Shown: one piece after another, positions 24,471 through 35,130 of the stretch
Layout: every line of letters begins with the position of its first letter
How positions within the stretch are numbered: position 1 is the stretch's first letter
Assembly: GCA_022577435.1 (NCBI GenBank)
Contig: JAKOON010000052.1
Span: 742,501 to 806,500, forward strand
DNA length: 64,000 bases
Source: Embiotoca jacksoni
Taxonomy: Eukaryota > Chordata > Actinopteri > Embiotocidae
Reading direction: 5' to 3'
Translations under genes and position numbers: made by a program
The notes under the pieces: model-generated
The model's database searches: none
Told to the model about the DNA's origin: nothing
Seen by the model: only the letters and a program-made list of their open reading frames with translations

Positions 24471-25528
24471 TGTTGGTTGCATTGCATTATGGGAAGTGTA
24501 GGATCCAGAGAGCTGACAGCTAATAGTCAGCTGTATTTCGGAGTGCCCGTGTGTCTCTGCTTACTAGAAAGTCTCCACGAGTTGTTTTTCATTGCATGTT
24601 GAATCAAATAGAAACAACTGACAGCCTTAAAAGAGTTAGACGTGTCACTGGTACGTTAAACCGTACTGTACTCTCTGAATCCCGTGTAATGCCGTGTGAA
24701 GGTGAACAAAGCATATGAAGCGTCTTACTGTGCTCAGATGTAGTTGTTGCATCAGTGCACCGGCGGTGCCTTCAGGGTGTTACAGCTTCAGGTGGATGAG
24801 GGAGCGTTGTGAATTGAGCTTTTAGTTTTTGTACATCCTCATTCTGACTTGTTTGTTTATTCCCAAACTGCCTCATCAGTGTTTCTCTCCTTAACCCCTC
24901 TTTCTATTTATATTCCTTCCCTTCCTCCCCCTCGTAATTTCTGTCCTCTTCTTCTGCTTTCTGCCTGTGGATGTGGATAGTAAGATGCGAGCCCGACACA
25001 GACGATGATGGACGGATGAATAAATGCATCTCCTGGGGCGACAGAAAGAGAGGAAAGTGTAGAAAAACACTGGGTAAAAAGAGCTAGATGGTTGGATTTG
25101 GGAGAGCAGAAGATAACAGGACGATGATGGAGGTGTAGAAACAAGAAAATGGAGGAGCTGAAATGGAGGCAAAATATAGAGAGATGTGGATAAGTAGAGA
25201 GACATGAAATGATGTCTAAAATTTTCCCCCTGCCATCACCACGACCATATTATCTGTCCCAAACCAGAGTTATATAACTAGATTGGGGTTCTGAGCCAGA
25301 CATTTTCTTATGTAACCCCACTCTCTCACACCACACTGTGACAACAGATGAATTTTTTAGTTCTGGTAATAATTGAAGGGTTTTATTACAGTTATAGTCA
25401 AAAACGATTCTCTAGATTTCTCTAAGAATCACAAAAAAAAAAGCGTAGCTTTAGCTAAAGTCCCTTCAGTCCATTCAAAAATAATTCCACCATTAATTAG
25501 ATAATAGCCATCAAAAAGCTGTATTTTT
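24471..25528. other. No gene seen
   Basis: Non-coding. The region 24890-25210 is a purine/pyrimidine-biased stretch that produces spurious Ser/Leu-rich minus-strand frames. An AGCTAAAGTC plus ATTAATTAGA stretch at 25448-25502 resembles the middle of repeat family R1 and may be an old fragment. Confidence 0.55.
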
Positions 25529-25876
25529 TGTGGAGGATTTAGGGGAATCTATTGACAGATATTTTACATAAAGACCCCAATTATGTTTTTATTGGTGTAA
25601 CTGTGAAACTGAGAATCCTGTTTTTATTACTTCAGAAGGAGATCTTCATATCATAGGGAGTGGTTCCTCGTTCATGTTGCACCACCATGTTTCTACAGTA
25701 GCCCAGAGGCTGCGCTGTCTTTAGAGATTTTCTCTTTTCTTTTTTTTAGTGTTGCAGCTGTCGTAGTTTGTCTTCTAGCTTTTGGAAGAAGAGGGTGATG
25801 CGAAGGCTGCTCAGTTGGTTGCAATCTGCAGCCTCGCCACTAGATGCCACTAAATCCTACACACTGCTCCTTTAAT
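25529..25876. mobile_element. Small terminal-inverted-repeat element (MITE-like)
   Basis: Outer motif 25529-25554 (TGTGGAGGATTTAGGGGAAT...) is repeated in inverse at 25838-25863 (reverse complement TGTGTAGGATTTAGTGGCAT...), with 22 of 26 positions paired. The right end continues CACTGCTCCTTTAA. The interior includes CACCATGTTTCTACAGTAGC. About 350 bp with no coding capacity fits a non-autonomous DNA transposon. The interior and ends match what I know as a widespread percomorph repeat. The left tip is eroded. Confidence 0.8.
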
Positions 25877-26333
25877 CCTTCACCCCATAGCAGAAAAAAA
25901 CAAGGGGAATTAAAATCATCCAACAATCTTAAAATTAGTTTTTGCTCCTTTACCATTTTTGCCATTCAAGATAAGGTTAAATTGAATCTACAATGTAAAA
26001 ATCAAACCTTAAAATACAAAAAAATTGTTTTGACGTTTCAAGTGATTTTTTAAAAGGTTTTTGTAAAGTTTTGTTTCGTTAATTGTCGCGAACGAGAAGC
26101 TACAATATAATGCTTCTGTCACATCAGGTCATCTTGTATCATCTCATGTAATATCATAATGACAAAATGTTCCACCAGTGAAAAGCACCGTTGTCTTGTG
26201 AGATAAAGGAGGAGATAAATAAAAACACAGGACCACTAATATATTTTAATGCCTCCCACATTTCCTTATCAACCTCCTAACAGTAGTCTGTCTCTATGGG
26301 GGGGTGGATTAGGAGATTAGCAGCACCCCTACA

Positions 26334-26341
<8 letters not shown>
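25877..26341. other. No gene seen
   Basis: AT-rich non-coding DNA between the inverted-repeat element and the CA array. Confidence 0.6.

Positions 26342-26406
<65 letters not shown>
26342..26406. repeat. (CA)n microsatellite
   Basis: About 32 uninterrupted CA units followed by GAAATATACACACACG. Confidence 0.97.
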
Positions 26407-26410
<4 letters not shown>

Positions 26411-27117
26411 TATACACACACGTGCATGAGAATTAATGCAAATTTACTTCCATGGAGGGATTAATAGAAGCTTAAGACTGCAGGTGACGGTGGTCGGCTC
26501 CCAGCTCCCTGTCAGAGTAAGCTGCTAAAGAGGAAGATATTGGGACAATATGTTGTACTTGAGCTGTTAAATGATGACTGGCCACAGTGTGAGCAGGATG
26601 AAGCACTGAGGGAGACGCTCCTGAAATGTATTTGTCTTTAAACCTATTCAGAGTCACTCAAAACTGGTGGTCGTTGGTGTTTACAATACACCGAGATGGA
26701 AAAACGGCAGGATGTTCCGAATGTTAGGACAGTACAAGACATTAAAGTGGGCCAACACGGCACCATCCCAGTAACGGGTTACCTCCACCCACAGTCGCTT
26801 TGATCCAGTAATCCGACAGTGACATGAAGAGGAAGACACTCACCAGCGTTTGGCTCGAAACGCTGGCTGTTGGAACAAATCTCACGCCACCAAAAGAGGA
26901 AGCCCCTCTTGAGAATTAATTTTTTTAATTAAACACACATTTTTTGGGGGCCTTTTACAAAACATCCGTTCAAGACAAAGAAAATCTTCAAAAACTTCTG
27001 AATTTAGAGGCTGTCCTCACCTATTTTTTTTGTGTTTCCTTTAATGTGTCACCGTCGCCATATTGGTTTAAATTTTCTTACTGTTCTCAATGTGCTGCCT
27101 CCTACTTTTCTCCACCC

Positions 27118-27118
<1 letters not shown>
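26407..27118. other. No gene seen
   Basis: Mixed non-coding DNA with no recognised structure. Confidence 0.6.

Positions 27119-27158
<40 letters not shown>
27119..27158. repeat. (CA)n microsatellite
   Basis: About 20 CA units. It is the inverted partner of the GT array at 27266, 107 bp away. Confidence 0.95.
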
Positions 27159-27161
<3 letters not shown>

Positions 27162-27264
27162 CAACTATGACTCATGCACTGTTCATGTCTTCATTGTTAT
27201 CAGATTCATAACAGGTTCATTTAAAAAGTAACACAAGCAGAAAATTGATTCAGGATGAAGGGAG

Positions 27265-27265
<1 letters not shown>

Positions 27266-27330
<65 letters not shown>
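27266..27330. repeat. (GT)n microsatellite
   Basis: About 32 uninterrupted GT units. Confidence 0.97.
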
Positions 27331-27332
<2 letters not shown>

Positions 27333-27454
27333 AGTCCCTGTGCTGGATCACGGTGTAATCTCAGTCGTTCTCCTGGCTTACTCTCTGTGGGCACAAACAC
27401 ACCCTCTTTTTTGTGTATCCGAGTATAATCTGTGTCAGTCCTGTCAGAGTCCTC

Positions 27455-27520
27455 ACTCAGCGGGGATCATTAAAGAGCATTTAATTACCCATAATCCACC
27501 CCGGGGCCAGATGTCTGCTC
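27455..27520. promoter_or_regulatory. Candidate homeodomain-site cluster
   Basis: GGATCATTAAAGAGCATTTA followed by ATTACCCATAATCC packs a TAATTA-type and a TAATCC-type (Bicoid/OTX-like) core into about 35 bp of otherwise non-repetitive, moderately GC-rich sequence. This is the texture of vertebrate non-coding enhancers. No direct evidence of function. Confidence 0.25.
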
Positions 27521-27530
27521 TGTTGAAGTG

Positions 27531-30500
27531 GTCCGAAATCGTGTGTCGGTATTTGCCTTTTATTCCTCCTGAATTTTGTGTTTTTCATCCCTTTTTCATT
27601 TCTTCTCCTCCTTTCTTTCATCCTTTGTGGAGAGTTTGCAAACTAGTTTTTGTTTTTGTCTTTGCCTCTTTCTCTCTCTGTTTGTTCCTCGGCCCACTAA
27701 TCCCTCCCTCTCTCCGCCTCACCGCCTCTCCTCTCGGTTCACACTCACTTGTATCCAGAGGGACTCCAGAGTTGACTTGTTGCAGCCGTCAGAAACGAAA
27801 CTTTAGTCCCAGCGTGCTGTTCGGTCGACTGTAAGGTACGGTAACAATCTGTCAGCATGCATGCGTGTGTGTGTGGAGTCACGCTTACACTGTTTCATTT
27901 GAGTCTTGTTTGCAGACGGCTGAAATGTCTGCAGAAGCAACGACTTTGAGCTCTGTTAGCTGCTCGTTTGGTGATAAAATAGGTTTTATTGCTTTGTTTT
28001 ATTCTTTTTTGTTTCATTACAGTCAAATTTGCTTCATGTTACCTGGTAACAGAGGAAAATATTTGAATTTCCTGAAGTGATGAATTCCCGCTGCTGTTTT
28101 TTTTAGACTTCAACCTGACAGCTAAATAACCAAACAGTACTTGAGGATGATTTCCATTTTTTTTAACTGAAATTTAGTGTAATTATATGTGTCACAGAAT
28201 AGAGATTAGTTTTGCAGCAAAATAAATTCAATTCAATGAAATCATCACAAACTAGCAGTTAAGTGTGTTGAGCAAAGTATGTCTGGAGAAACTTTTAATT
28301 GCAAGACAATATTGAGACTCAAAATTGGGTTCAAATCACAGATTAATTTAGTATAGTGTGTTGGTTCTTGTTTGGTAGCCAAAGCATTTCACCAACTAGC
28401 CCAGCAAGTAGTCATCAAACCACCAACACCACTACTTTAGCAAGATGGAGCGTGTCGTGCCACTTTCTGCTGTGATGCTTAGATCCCAAAGAGGCTGCAG
28501 TAAATAAAGTGTCCAACGGACACACTGAAGATTTATTGACAATTAAGAACAAAATTCAAATTCGGTCTGAAGTTGGAATTAACCGAGTTCAGCTGAACCG
28601 CTTCTGTGTCGCCACCAACAAGCAGAAACGTGTCAGTTGATGATTTCTGGGAGAAAGAAGTTGCCAAAATTCAACATGCGATGCTTCCTTTTACAACTTC
28701 TGACACGAAGACACAACATCGTGACAGCAAACTCAAAAGGTTTCTGAACTTTTTTCAGCCTCAGCAAGGAGTCCACTGGGTTTCTTTTTGTAATCCTTGA
28801 ATAACCTCGACACCTCTGTGAGCTTCCCAGACTTGTAGCAGCTCAAGTGGAAAATACAGCTTCTCTGGTCAGAATGAGTTTCGAGCGTTCAGAAAATAAA
28901 TGAGAATGCACATAAAACAAGGATTCATTCTTTTGGAGGAATCAACCAGGTTTGCTTGCACGTTTTAACCCCTTTTAATGCTACCAGTTACATAATTTAT
29001 GTCTTGCTTTGAATAGGAAATATCTGTCAAGCAGAAGGAAACAAAAGGAAAGAAAAGCAGGGAGAGCTGTTGTTTGTCTTGTTTTGATCCTCCTCAAAGC
29101 GACCACTTGCTTATTATGAGAGCGTTTGGTTTGGCCTGCGCTGCATTGTTTGCGTGTTAGCTCAAGATTAGGCCGAGAACAAGATAAAGGCAGTAAATAT
29201 TACCGGTGTTTGAATGAGATTTGGACGGCGAAAGAGAAAAGAGAAATTCTGATTTCTTCCGAACTCATGAGAGATCTGAAGGGATGACGAAGGGGGAGCC
29301 AGATCTTGTGGTCATCCTCATGTGAATACGATATGAAAAAGAAGGCAAGAGGCCAAAAGGAAAGAAGAGTGGGAATGTGAAATGTTCTCATCTTGTTTGG
29401 CTTTTTTCGGATAAGACGGATACGGCAAGAAAGAGCCGCATGATGAAAGTGGATGCAGAGAGATTGGAGAGGCTGAAAACGGTGAAAAAGGGAGACAAAG
29501 TGGTTCAAAGACAAAGGGACAGAGTGTGAGATAAAATGAGCTGTCAGCAGAAGACGGAGCCTGAAACAGGGAGAACGGGAGCAAAACGTTATTCACGATG
29601 ACGGCTGACAAGATGCGGCCGCCGATGTGAAATCGATGTCGTCGACTTAACAAGATGTTCTGAAAAACGGCCGGCAAAAAGAAAAACGGCAAATCAGCAA
29701 GAAAGAGGAAGCGAGTCGTTCTCTAACGGTGCTCCGTCCCCCCTCCGGGCCTCGCCGCCGTTACGTAAGCGGCTGGAAAACGAATGAGCAAAAAAGCTAA
29801 AAGCGATCTATGTGGGAGGCCCAGGGATGAACCTGGATTAGTGGTGGTTTAGGGATATTTGTAATAGGGAGTCCCAGCAGATTTCACTGGGCAAATATAT
29901 TTCTCATATGATGGGGGAACATTAACGGCTAACAAAGAGAACAAGATACTAAATCCAGCTCCAGTGTTGCTGCGCCTCCATTCGTACTTCGTGTTGAGTT
30001 TTCAGTTTGACGTCCCTCTTTTTCAAAGACTAATGTCATATTTTCTGAAGTTCAAAGGTCAGTTAATGTCCTGCGCTGCACAGATCCCTGAAGCACAATG
30101 CGTTTAATTTAAAAAAAAAAAAAAAAAAATAAGGCCATAATGATGCTGATAAAGTGGAAAATAATCTATTAAAATGTTCCTGTGGAGACGGGAGATGAGC
30201 TGTGAAGTCATTTCTCTTCGTTTTACTGCTCAGGCTGCAAACGGGAAATGTGTGAGATGCTGACATATCAAAATTGCAGATTTTATTTAGGTTTCATCAA
30301 ATAAAACCTGCAAAAACATAACTGGAAATAATTCCCAAGTCATGAATTAAAGGACATTTTATCATTACTAACTTAAACATCTTAAATATCTGGAATAAAC
30401 ACATGTTGCTTGATGACGTAATGAATAAATAAAGACTAAAGGTGACAGATTTGGCCCATCACTGCCCTAATTAATAATTAATAACTAATAAACAAATATT

Positions 30501-31081
30501 TTAACACTCTTCCAGACAATAATTCACCGAGTTTTCACCCCAGCACTAAATATAGTCGTGCGATATTCGTTGTCTCGACAGCTGATGCAGCTCTCCGGCG
30601 CCTTTTCCTACCAGCTGTTTATCAGGAAGTGCGATGGAGCAGAGAAAAAGAGGAGAGGTGACAGAAGCCAGAGCAGGACTGGAGGAGGAAGAGGAGGAGG
30701 AGGAAGGACGAAGCAGATTCATGAGGCAGTAGGTTCTCATTATAACGGATCAATGAGGTCACATAGAGACAGTGTTGTACAGTGTGCATGAATTTCTGTC
30801 GTGTTTAACCGCCTCAGAACCACAACTGTAACTTTAAATATGTCGAGTGCCATTATTGATGCTGTAAAAGAAAATGAAATAAATTAGAAACAAGTAAATG
30901 GGCATAAAGAGGAAAGACAAAGTGTATAGTAGAGGCAGAAAACAGGAGTCCTACGGTGATGAAGACGAAGATGGAGAGATGGGAGATGAAGAGTTTTGGG
31001 ATGTAAAAGGACGAGACGGGAGCAGAGACGGCCTGCGGTGCTCTCTACTGTCTCATCCTGCCAAATGGACACGACTTACAG

Positions 31082-31083
<2 letters not shown>
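27531..31083. other. No gene seen
   Basis: Mostly unique-looking non-coding DNA. It includes a purine-rich stretch (29220-29710), a GC-rich patch (29725-29775) ending in the palindrome TTACGTAA at 29761-29768 (C/EBP or PAR-bZIP type), an A-homopolymer (30110-30129) and a GGA-rich tract at 30675-30710. The frame at 28606-28800 has no recognisable domain. Confidence 0.55.

Positions 31084-31163
<80 letters not shown>
31084..31163. repeat. (GT)n microsatellite
   Basis: About 40 uninterrupted GT units. Confidence 0.98.
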
Positions 31164-31165
<2 letters not shown>

Positions 31166-31460
31166 TGATGGCAACCTGACGCAGTCGAGTAATGCATTTT
31201 ATTTAGCTCATGTCTTCTTTCATCCATTTGATATAAGACCGGTTGACCAACCCAATAACGCAGCGACAGTTGGCAGAAAGTAGAACCTGATTTATTAAGG
31301 CTCAGTCTGTTATGAATTTATTCCTTGTTTAGCCGCTCAGTAAAACATTCATGAACATGCGACAAAACAGTTACTTATTTACACGTCCAGCAGCTACGAT
31401 AAAACATTATTATTAATTTAGAGTTCCTCCGGCTGAATCTAAGTCCAATGTTCACTCACT

Positions 31461-31530
31461 TGTAGCTCTGTTTTGGTCTCCACCAGCTCCCAAAAGGAAA
31501 TAAGTAGCTTTGTAGCTGCTAAAGCTGGAG
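31461..31530 (+). repeat. Dispersed repeat family R2, copy 1
   Basis: CTCTGTTTTGGTCTCCACCA followed by GTAGCTGCTAAAGCTGGAG. The TTTTGGTCTCCACC module and the AGCTG-TAA-containing segment after it recur at 50.16 kb. I recognise the pattern as a common percomorph interspersed repeat. The copies here are short and diverged. Confidence 0.55.
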
Positions 31531-31632
31531 TTTCTTTACTGATAACAGCTGCCTGGTGCGACTGATAAGGACACCATGATGGTCGTGTGCACCGTGTGCT
31601 TGCCGTTGAAGTGGGTAAGTTGTAAGAACACT

Positions 31633-31645
31633 GTTGCTAGGCAAC
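31633..31645. promoter_or_regulatory. RFX X-box-like palindrome
   Basis: GTTGCTAGGCAAC has perfect five-base arms (GTTGC/GCAAC) around TAG and fits the RFX-family consensus GTTRCYNRGYAAC. RFX factors act at ciliary and neuronal gene promoters. It lies 3.3 kb left of the candidate first exon. Confidence 0.5.
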
Positions 31646-32222
31646 GTGGACGGCGTCTAGAAGCCACAGAGACTACCAATTTAGCAAGCTAACAGGGATA
31701 TCATGATACAATAAATGCAAAGTCACAGAGGGAAAAGATGAGGCCGTTGGGAAGATCAAAATTTTTCTCAGATGTAGGCTATTATCTAAGTTATGAAGAC
31801 AAACTTTACGCGACTAAAATTACAATATATTATCTTAACATCCAAGGAAAAACTAACTTCTATGGCCATTTCTGTAAACGTCAGCAAACACGTGACAACT
31901 CCAAACCTTGAGGCTCATGTCACGAATTGAAGAAGAAAATTACAGAAAGTGCTTGTTTTAAAAATGTTCAGTGGCTCCAATGAGCTCGCGGGGAAAGTTT
32001 ATTTGAATTTTGAGTGTTTTAAAGTTTTAAAGTGCAGCTGTGGGAATATCAAATGAGAGGCAGCATTGTGAGGTCGACATTGTACATTTTTTTGGGACAG
32101 ATTCATATCCACTGATGTGTCTTGAGTGGGAAATGAATTTGTAATGAACGCCTTTAATAGCTTGTGTGGGTGTCTCGGTGACCTTGTCTAACCTCGTCGG
32201 TTATCAATGCATTTAAAGCCGA

Positions 32223-32224
<2 letters not shown>

Positions 32225-32284
<60 letters not shown>
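32225..32284. repeat. (GT)n microsatellite
   Basis: About 30 uninterrupted GT units, ending in CGCCCGCGG. Confidence 0.97.
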
Positions 32285-32285
<1 letters not shown>

Positions 32286-33603
32286 GCCCGCGGTTTACCA
32301 GACGTATGTGTTGACTCGATAAAGGGAGGGAAGAAGTGAGGAGGACAAGGAGGAGGGATGGAATAATAAGGAGGGAGAGATGGAATAACAAAAAGAGGAA
32401 TCCTCTCCTCTCCTCATTTGGTATTCTCCCCATTTCTTCTCCTTCACTCCTTCATCCTCTCAATCTCATTCCCCGTGCCGTTCACTTCACTTTCCATTCC
32501 TCTACCTCCGTCTGGACCCAGCCAGTCTCACCGTCTTCATTTATTCATTTTCTCTGTGTGCCACAACACATTTCTCCTCTTTCCTCAATCTCTTTCCACC
32601 TCCTTTCCTCTCCTGCACCCTCCCTCCCCCACCCACCCTCCACTACTCTCCGCATTCACGCCAAATGGTCGAAAGTTTGTGGACACTTGACCTTGTTTTT
32701 TGGATACTTCGAGGCGTCGTGTTCACAACGAGAAGCAGCAACATCTTTATTCTGAAGCAACAGCCGCTAAAAAGTGGAACCAAATCTCAAATACCTGAGG
32801 CCATGAGCAATAATTCATAAAAAACATGATTAAAATTACACTAACAGTATGTTTCCTCTCTAATAAACTCGGTGCTGTCTCATTTCCTGTCCACCAGGTG
32901 TGCATTAGATGACATGAAAAGTGCAGTGAGCTTCTTTATCACCCTCAAACTACTGTAAGTAAGGTTGGTGAGCAAATGTTGAAGATTAGATTTGATTTCT
33001 GTAACTTTATTTATTATTATTTGAATCACATCTGTTGGTAGAATGAAGGATTTCTGACCTAAAAAAAAAACCTCCTCTAAATACCTGATTTAAGAATTGT
33101 CCTTGAAGAATTTAATTTTTTTTTATTTTTTTATTTTTTAAATTTTGATGTATTTAAGTTTGCTGACTTGGAGGGGGGGGGGGTAAGATTTAATTAGTAC
33201 TTATGCAGTTTTCTACATTTTTATTTAGTAAGTAAGATTGATTAACATATGAATTTTGTTGTAGATGAAAATATTTGATTGGTTTTAATCATTTTTGAAT
33301 ATTATTTGTTATATAATGCCAGAAGAAGAATGCTTCACCGGCTGAATCTTTGCTGAGGTGCTCAAACTATCGATGAGCTTAAACTAGGTAGAAGAGATCG
33401 TTGTTTATTTAGTTTAAAAAGTAGAACAGTATTTTCAACTCATAAAACAATAAGCTGGTCCTTCAGTTTATCAGAATTTTTTTGAATTTAAAATCACCAA
33501 ATTTGGAGATAGCCTACGTGGTTTCAAGGGACAGAAAGAGTATGAACATTTTTATTTTGAAAAGTAAAGTGAAACTTGTCAGACAAATGTCGTGAAGATT
33601 TAA
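32285..33603. other. No gene seen
   Basis: A purine tract (32320-32400) passes into a long pyrimidine tract (32400-32650), giving spurious Ser/Pro/Leu-rich frames. GTCGAAAGTTTGTGGACACT near 32668-32687 resembles the end of the hairpin element at 33952. Then AT-rich DNA with A, T and G homopolymers (33060-33185). Confidence 0.55.
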
Positions 33604-33739
33604 ATCTGAAATGTCGCACAGTAGAAATATAAAGTTGTGTGAAATAAAAACACTTAAGCAAGGTACAAGTACCTCAAATTTGTACTTCAGTACAGTACTT
33701 GAGTAAATGTACTGAGTTAACTGGAAACCGATCCCACTG
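33604..33739 (+). mobile_element. End fragment of a common teleost repeat
   Basis: The segment contains GTACAAGTACCTCAAATTTG and then TACAGTACTTGAGTAAATGT and ends ACTGAGTTAACTGGAAACCG then CCCACTG. This series is the well-known terminal sequence of an abundant percomorph interspersed DNA element, remembered rather than searched. Only one end is visible. Confidence 0.75.
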
Positions 33740-33951
33740 TAATCCCTGACACTATAAAGCACACCTGTGCACACCGGCTGGTTTAGACTCCACCTCATGG
33801 GAATTGTAGTTTTTACGAGACAGAATGTATATTATATATATTATATAGTATAATAAATGTCTGAAAATATGATACATATTTTTTTTTTTATTGGTTTTCT
33901 GAATTTTTGTGCGAAACTTGATCAATTCTATCATTATAAAGCAGACAAAAT

Positions 33952-34007
33952 AGCCAAAAGTATGTGGACAGCAGTGTGAGGACTGAGGTGTCCACATGCA
34001 TTTGGCC
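33952..34007. repeat. Compact hairpin (19-bp arms, 18-nt loop)
   Basis: The left arm AGCCAAAAGTATGTGGACA and the right arm TGTCCACATGCATTTGGCC pair at 16 of 19 positions. The arm sequence CCAAAAGTATGTGGACA is familiar as the terminal repeat of fish DNA transposons. With only 18 nt between the arms it may be an internally deleted element. Confidence 0.75.
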
Positions 34008-34039
34008 ACGTAGTCTCTGTTTTCCGGTCACATACAGTA

Positions 34040-34234
34040 GCCGATCATGGACCGATTCATCTCCTTCTCCCTCTCCGTGCCAACCCCTCCTCCTTTCTTT
34101 CTTATTTCTCGCTCTGCCTCCTTCGCTCCTTACCCCATCATCATCATCATCATCATCACCATCATCATCGTCGTCTGTCTCTCTCCCTCTCTCTTCCTCC
34201 TTCAAACTCTCTCTCTCCCCGTCTTCGGCTTCTG
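34040..34234. repeat. Pyrimidine tract with (ATC)n
   Basis: Pyrimidine-rich plus strand with an ATC trinucleotide core at about 34136-34170 (about ten units with one ACC). It immediately precedes the putative promoter. Confidence 0.8.
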
Positions 34235-34330
34235 ATTGGCTGCGTTCTGCCTGGCTCTTTATGAATTGAACAGCAGCGGCTGGATTCGACTGGCTGGGAG
34301 CTAATCAACACAACGGACGCTCTCGCTCTC
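34229..34330 (+). promoter_or_regulatory. Candidate promoter with reverse CCAAT box
   Basis: CTGATTGGCTG (ATTGG at 34235-34239) is an NF-Y-type reverse CCAAT box. It lies in about 100 bp of non-repetitive sequence between a pyrimidine tract and a CT/CA-rich stretch that could be a 5' leader. TTTATGAATTG about 20 bp downstream is only weakly TATA-like. The promoter call depends on the candidate exon at 34933. Confidence 0.35.
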
Positions 34331-34376
34331 TCTCACTCTCTCTCTCTCTCACTCACTCACACACACACACTCTCAA
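34321..34376. repeat. (CT)n/(CA)n tract
   Basis: CTCTCTCACTCTCTCT passing into CACTCACACACACAC. It is the first of several CT/CA stretches in the putative leader. Confidence 0.85.
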
Positions 34377-34562
34377 ATATACGCACATGCTCACCGGCAA
34401 CAGTCAAACCTCTCACTGAAACAGCTGCTTACACACACTTTCTCTCACACACACCGGCACGCAGCCTGCTTTGTCAACAGCTCACGTAGCGCGGTGCACT
34501 CACCCGACACACACACACACTTCTTTCTCTCTCTCTCGCGTGTTCACTCTCATCTGCAATCA

Positions 34563-34581
34563 CACACGCACACACACACAC

Positions 34582-34648
<67 letters not shown>
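34563..34648. repeat. (CA)n microsatellite with CACACG
   Basis: CA array with two CACACG interruptions at its left side. Confidence 0.96.
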
Positions 34649-34649
<1 letters not shown>

Positions 34650-34726
34650 CACCGACATGCAGTCACACACTCCGGGATGCAGGCGGCTTCGGTGATGCTG
34701 TGACGCTCCGTCCTTCCCACTCACTC

Positions 34727-34727
34727 A

Positions 34728-34780
<53 letters not shown>
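34727..34780. repeat. (CA)n microsatellite
   Basis: About 25 CA units preceded by CTCACTCACTCA. Confidence 0.96.
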
Positions 34781-34782
<2 letters not shown>

Positions 34783-34839
34783 CACTCGTCTTGCACATGC
34801 TTTAACACCGGGGTCGCACACACACAGCCTCTCCGTCAG

Positions 34840-34890
34840 TCCGTCCGTCCGTCCGTCCGTCAGTGTGTGTGTGTGTGTGTGTGTGTGTGT
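34840..34890. repeat. (CCGT)n and (GT)n arrays
   Basis: Five CCGT units (about 34840-34861) lead into a GT array (34863-34890) that ends 43 bp before the candidate start codon. Confidence 0.93.
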
Positions 34891-34932
34891 TGGTGGCATG
34901 AGGCGGTGATGTTTTGGGACAGGAAGAATAGT

Positions 34933-34987
34933 ATGGGCAATTCCCAACGACGGCCCAAAGGAAGACACAGACCCAAATCGGCAACAG
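34933..34987 (+). CDS. Candidate first coding exon, unidentified gene (partial)
   Basis: An ATG with A at -3 and G at +4 opens a frame reading MGNSQRRPKGRHRPKSATG, and a GT splice donor (ACAG|GTACTT) follows at 34988. The frame is also open upstream to an in-frame ATG at 34909 (MFWDRKNS-), but that start has T at +4. Gly at position 2 followed by Asn-Ser and a strongly basic stretch (RRPKGRHRPK) looks like an N-terminus that is N-myristoylated and held at the inner membrane by positive charge, although Arg rather than Ser/Thr at position 6 is not ideal. Composition differs sharply from the surrounding microsatellite translations, and a CCAAT-containing region and CT/CA-rich leader-like sequence lie upstream. 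I do not recognise the protein and cannot place exon 2, which may lie beyond the window. The donor has T at +5, which is weak. It could be chance. Confidence 0.35.
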
Positions 34988-35036
34988 GTACTTTATCCTT
35001 CTGTCTGTTGTTGCTTTTTTTTGTATTCTTCTCTCC

Positions 35037-35039
<3 letters not shown>

Positions 35040-35128
<89 letters not shown>
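35040..35128. repeat. (CA)n microsatellite
   Basis: About 44 uninterrupted CA units, 53 bp after the candidate splice donor, so within intron 1 if that exon is real. Confidence 0.98.

Positions 35129-35130
<2 letters not shown>

Larger units (their letters stand above)
31164..32224. other. No gene seen
   Basis: Non-coding. It contains the dispersed repeat fragment at 31461 and the X-box-like palindrome at 31633 and is otherwise AT-rich. Confidence 0.6.

Noticed and set aside
27774..27837. Exon between an AG near 27760 and a GTAAGG near 27832
   Set aside because: A pyrimidine tract and donor exist, but one frame stops and the open one gives an unrecognised 23-residue peptide. Too common by chance.
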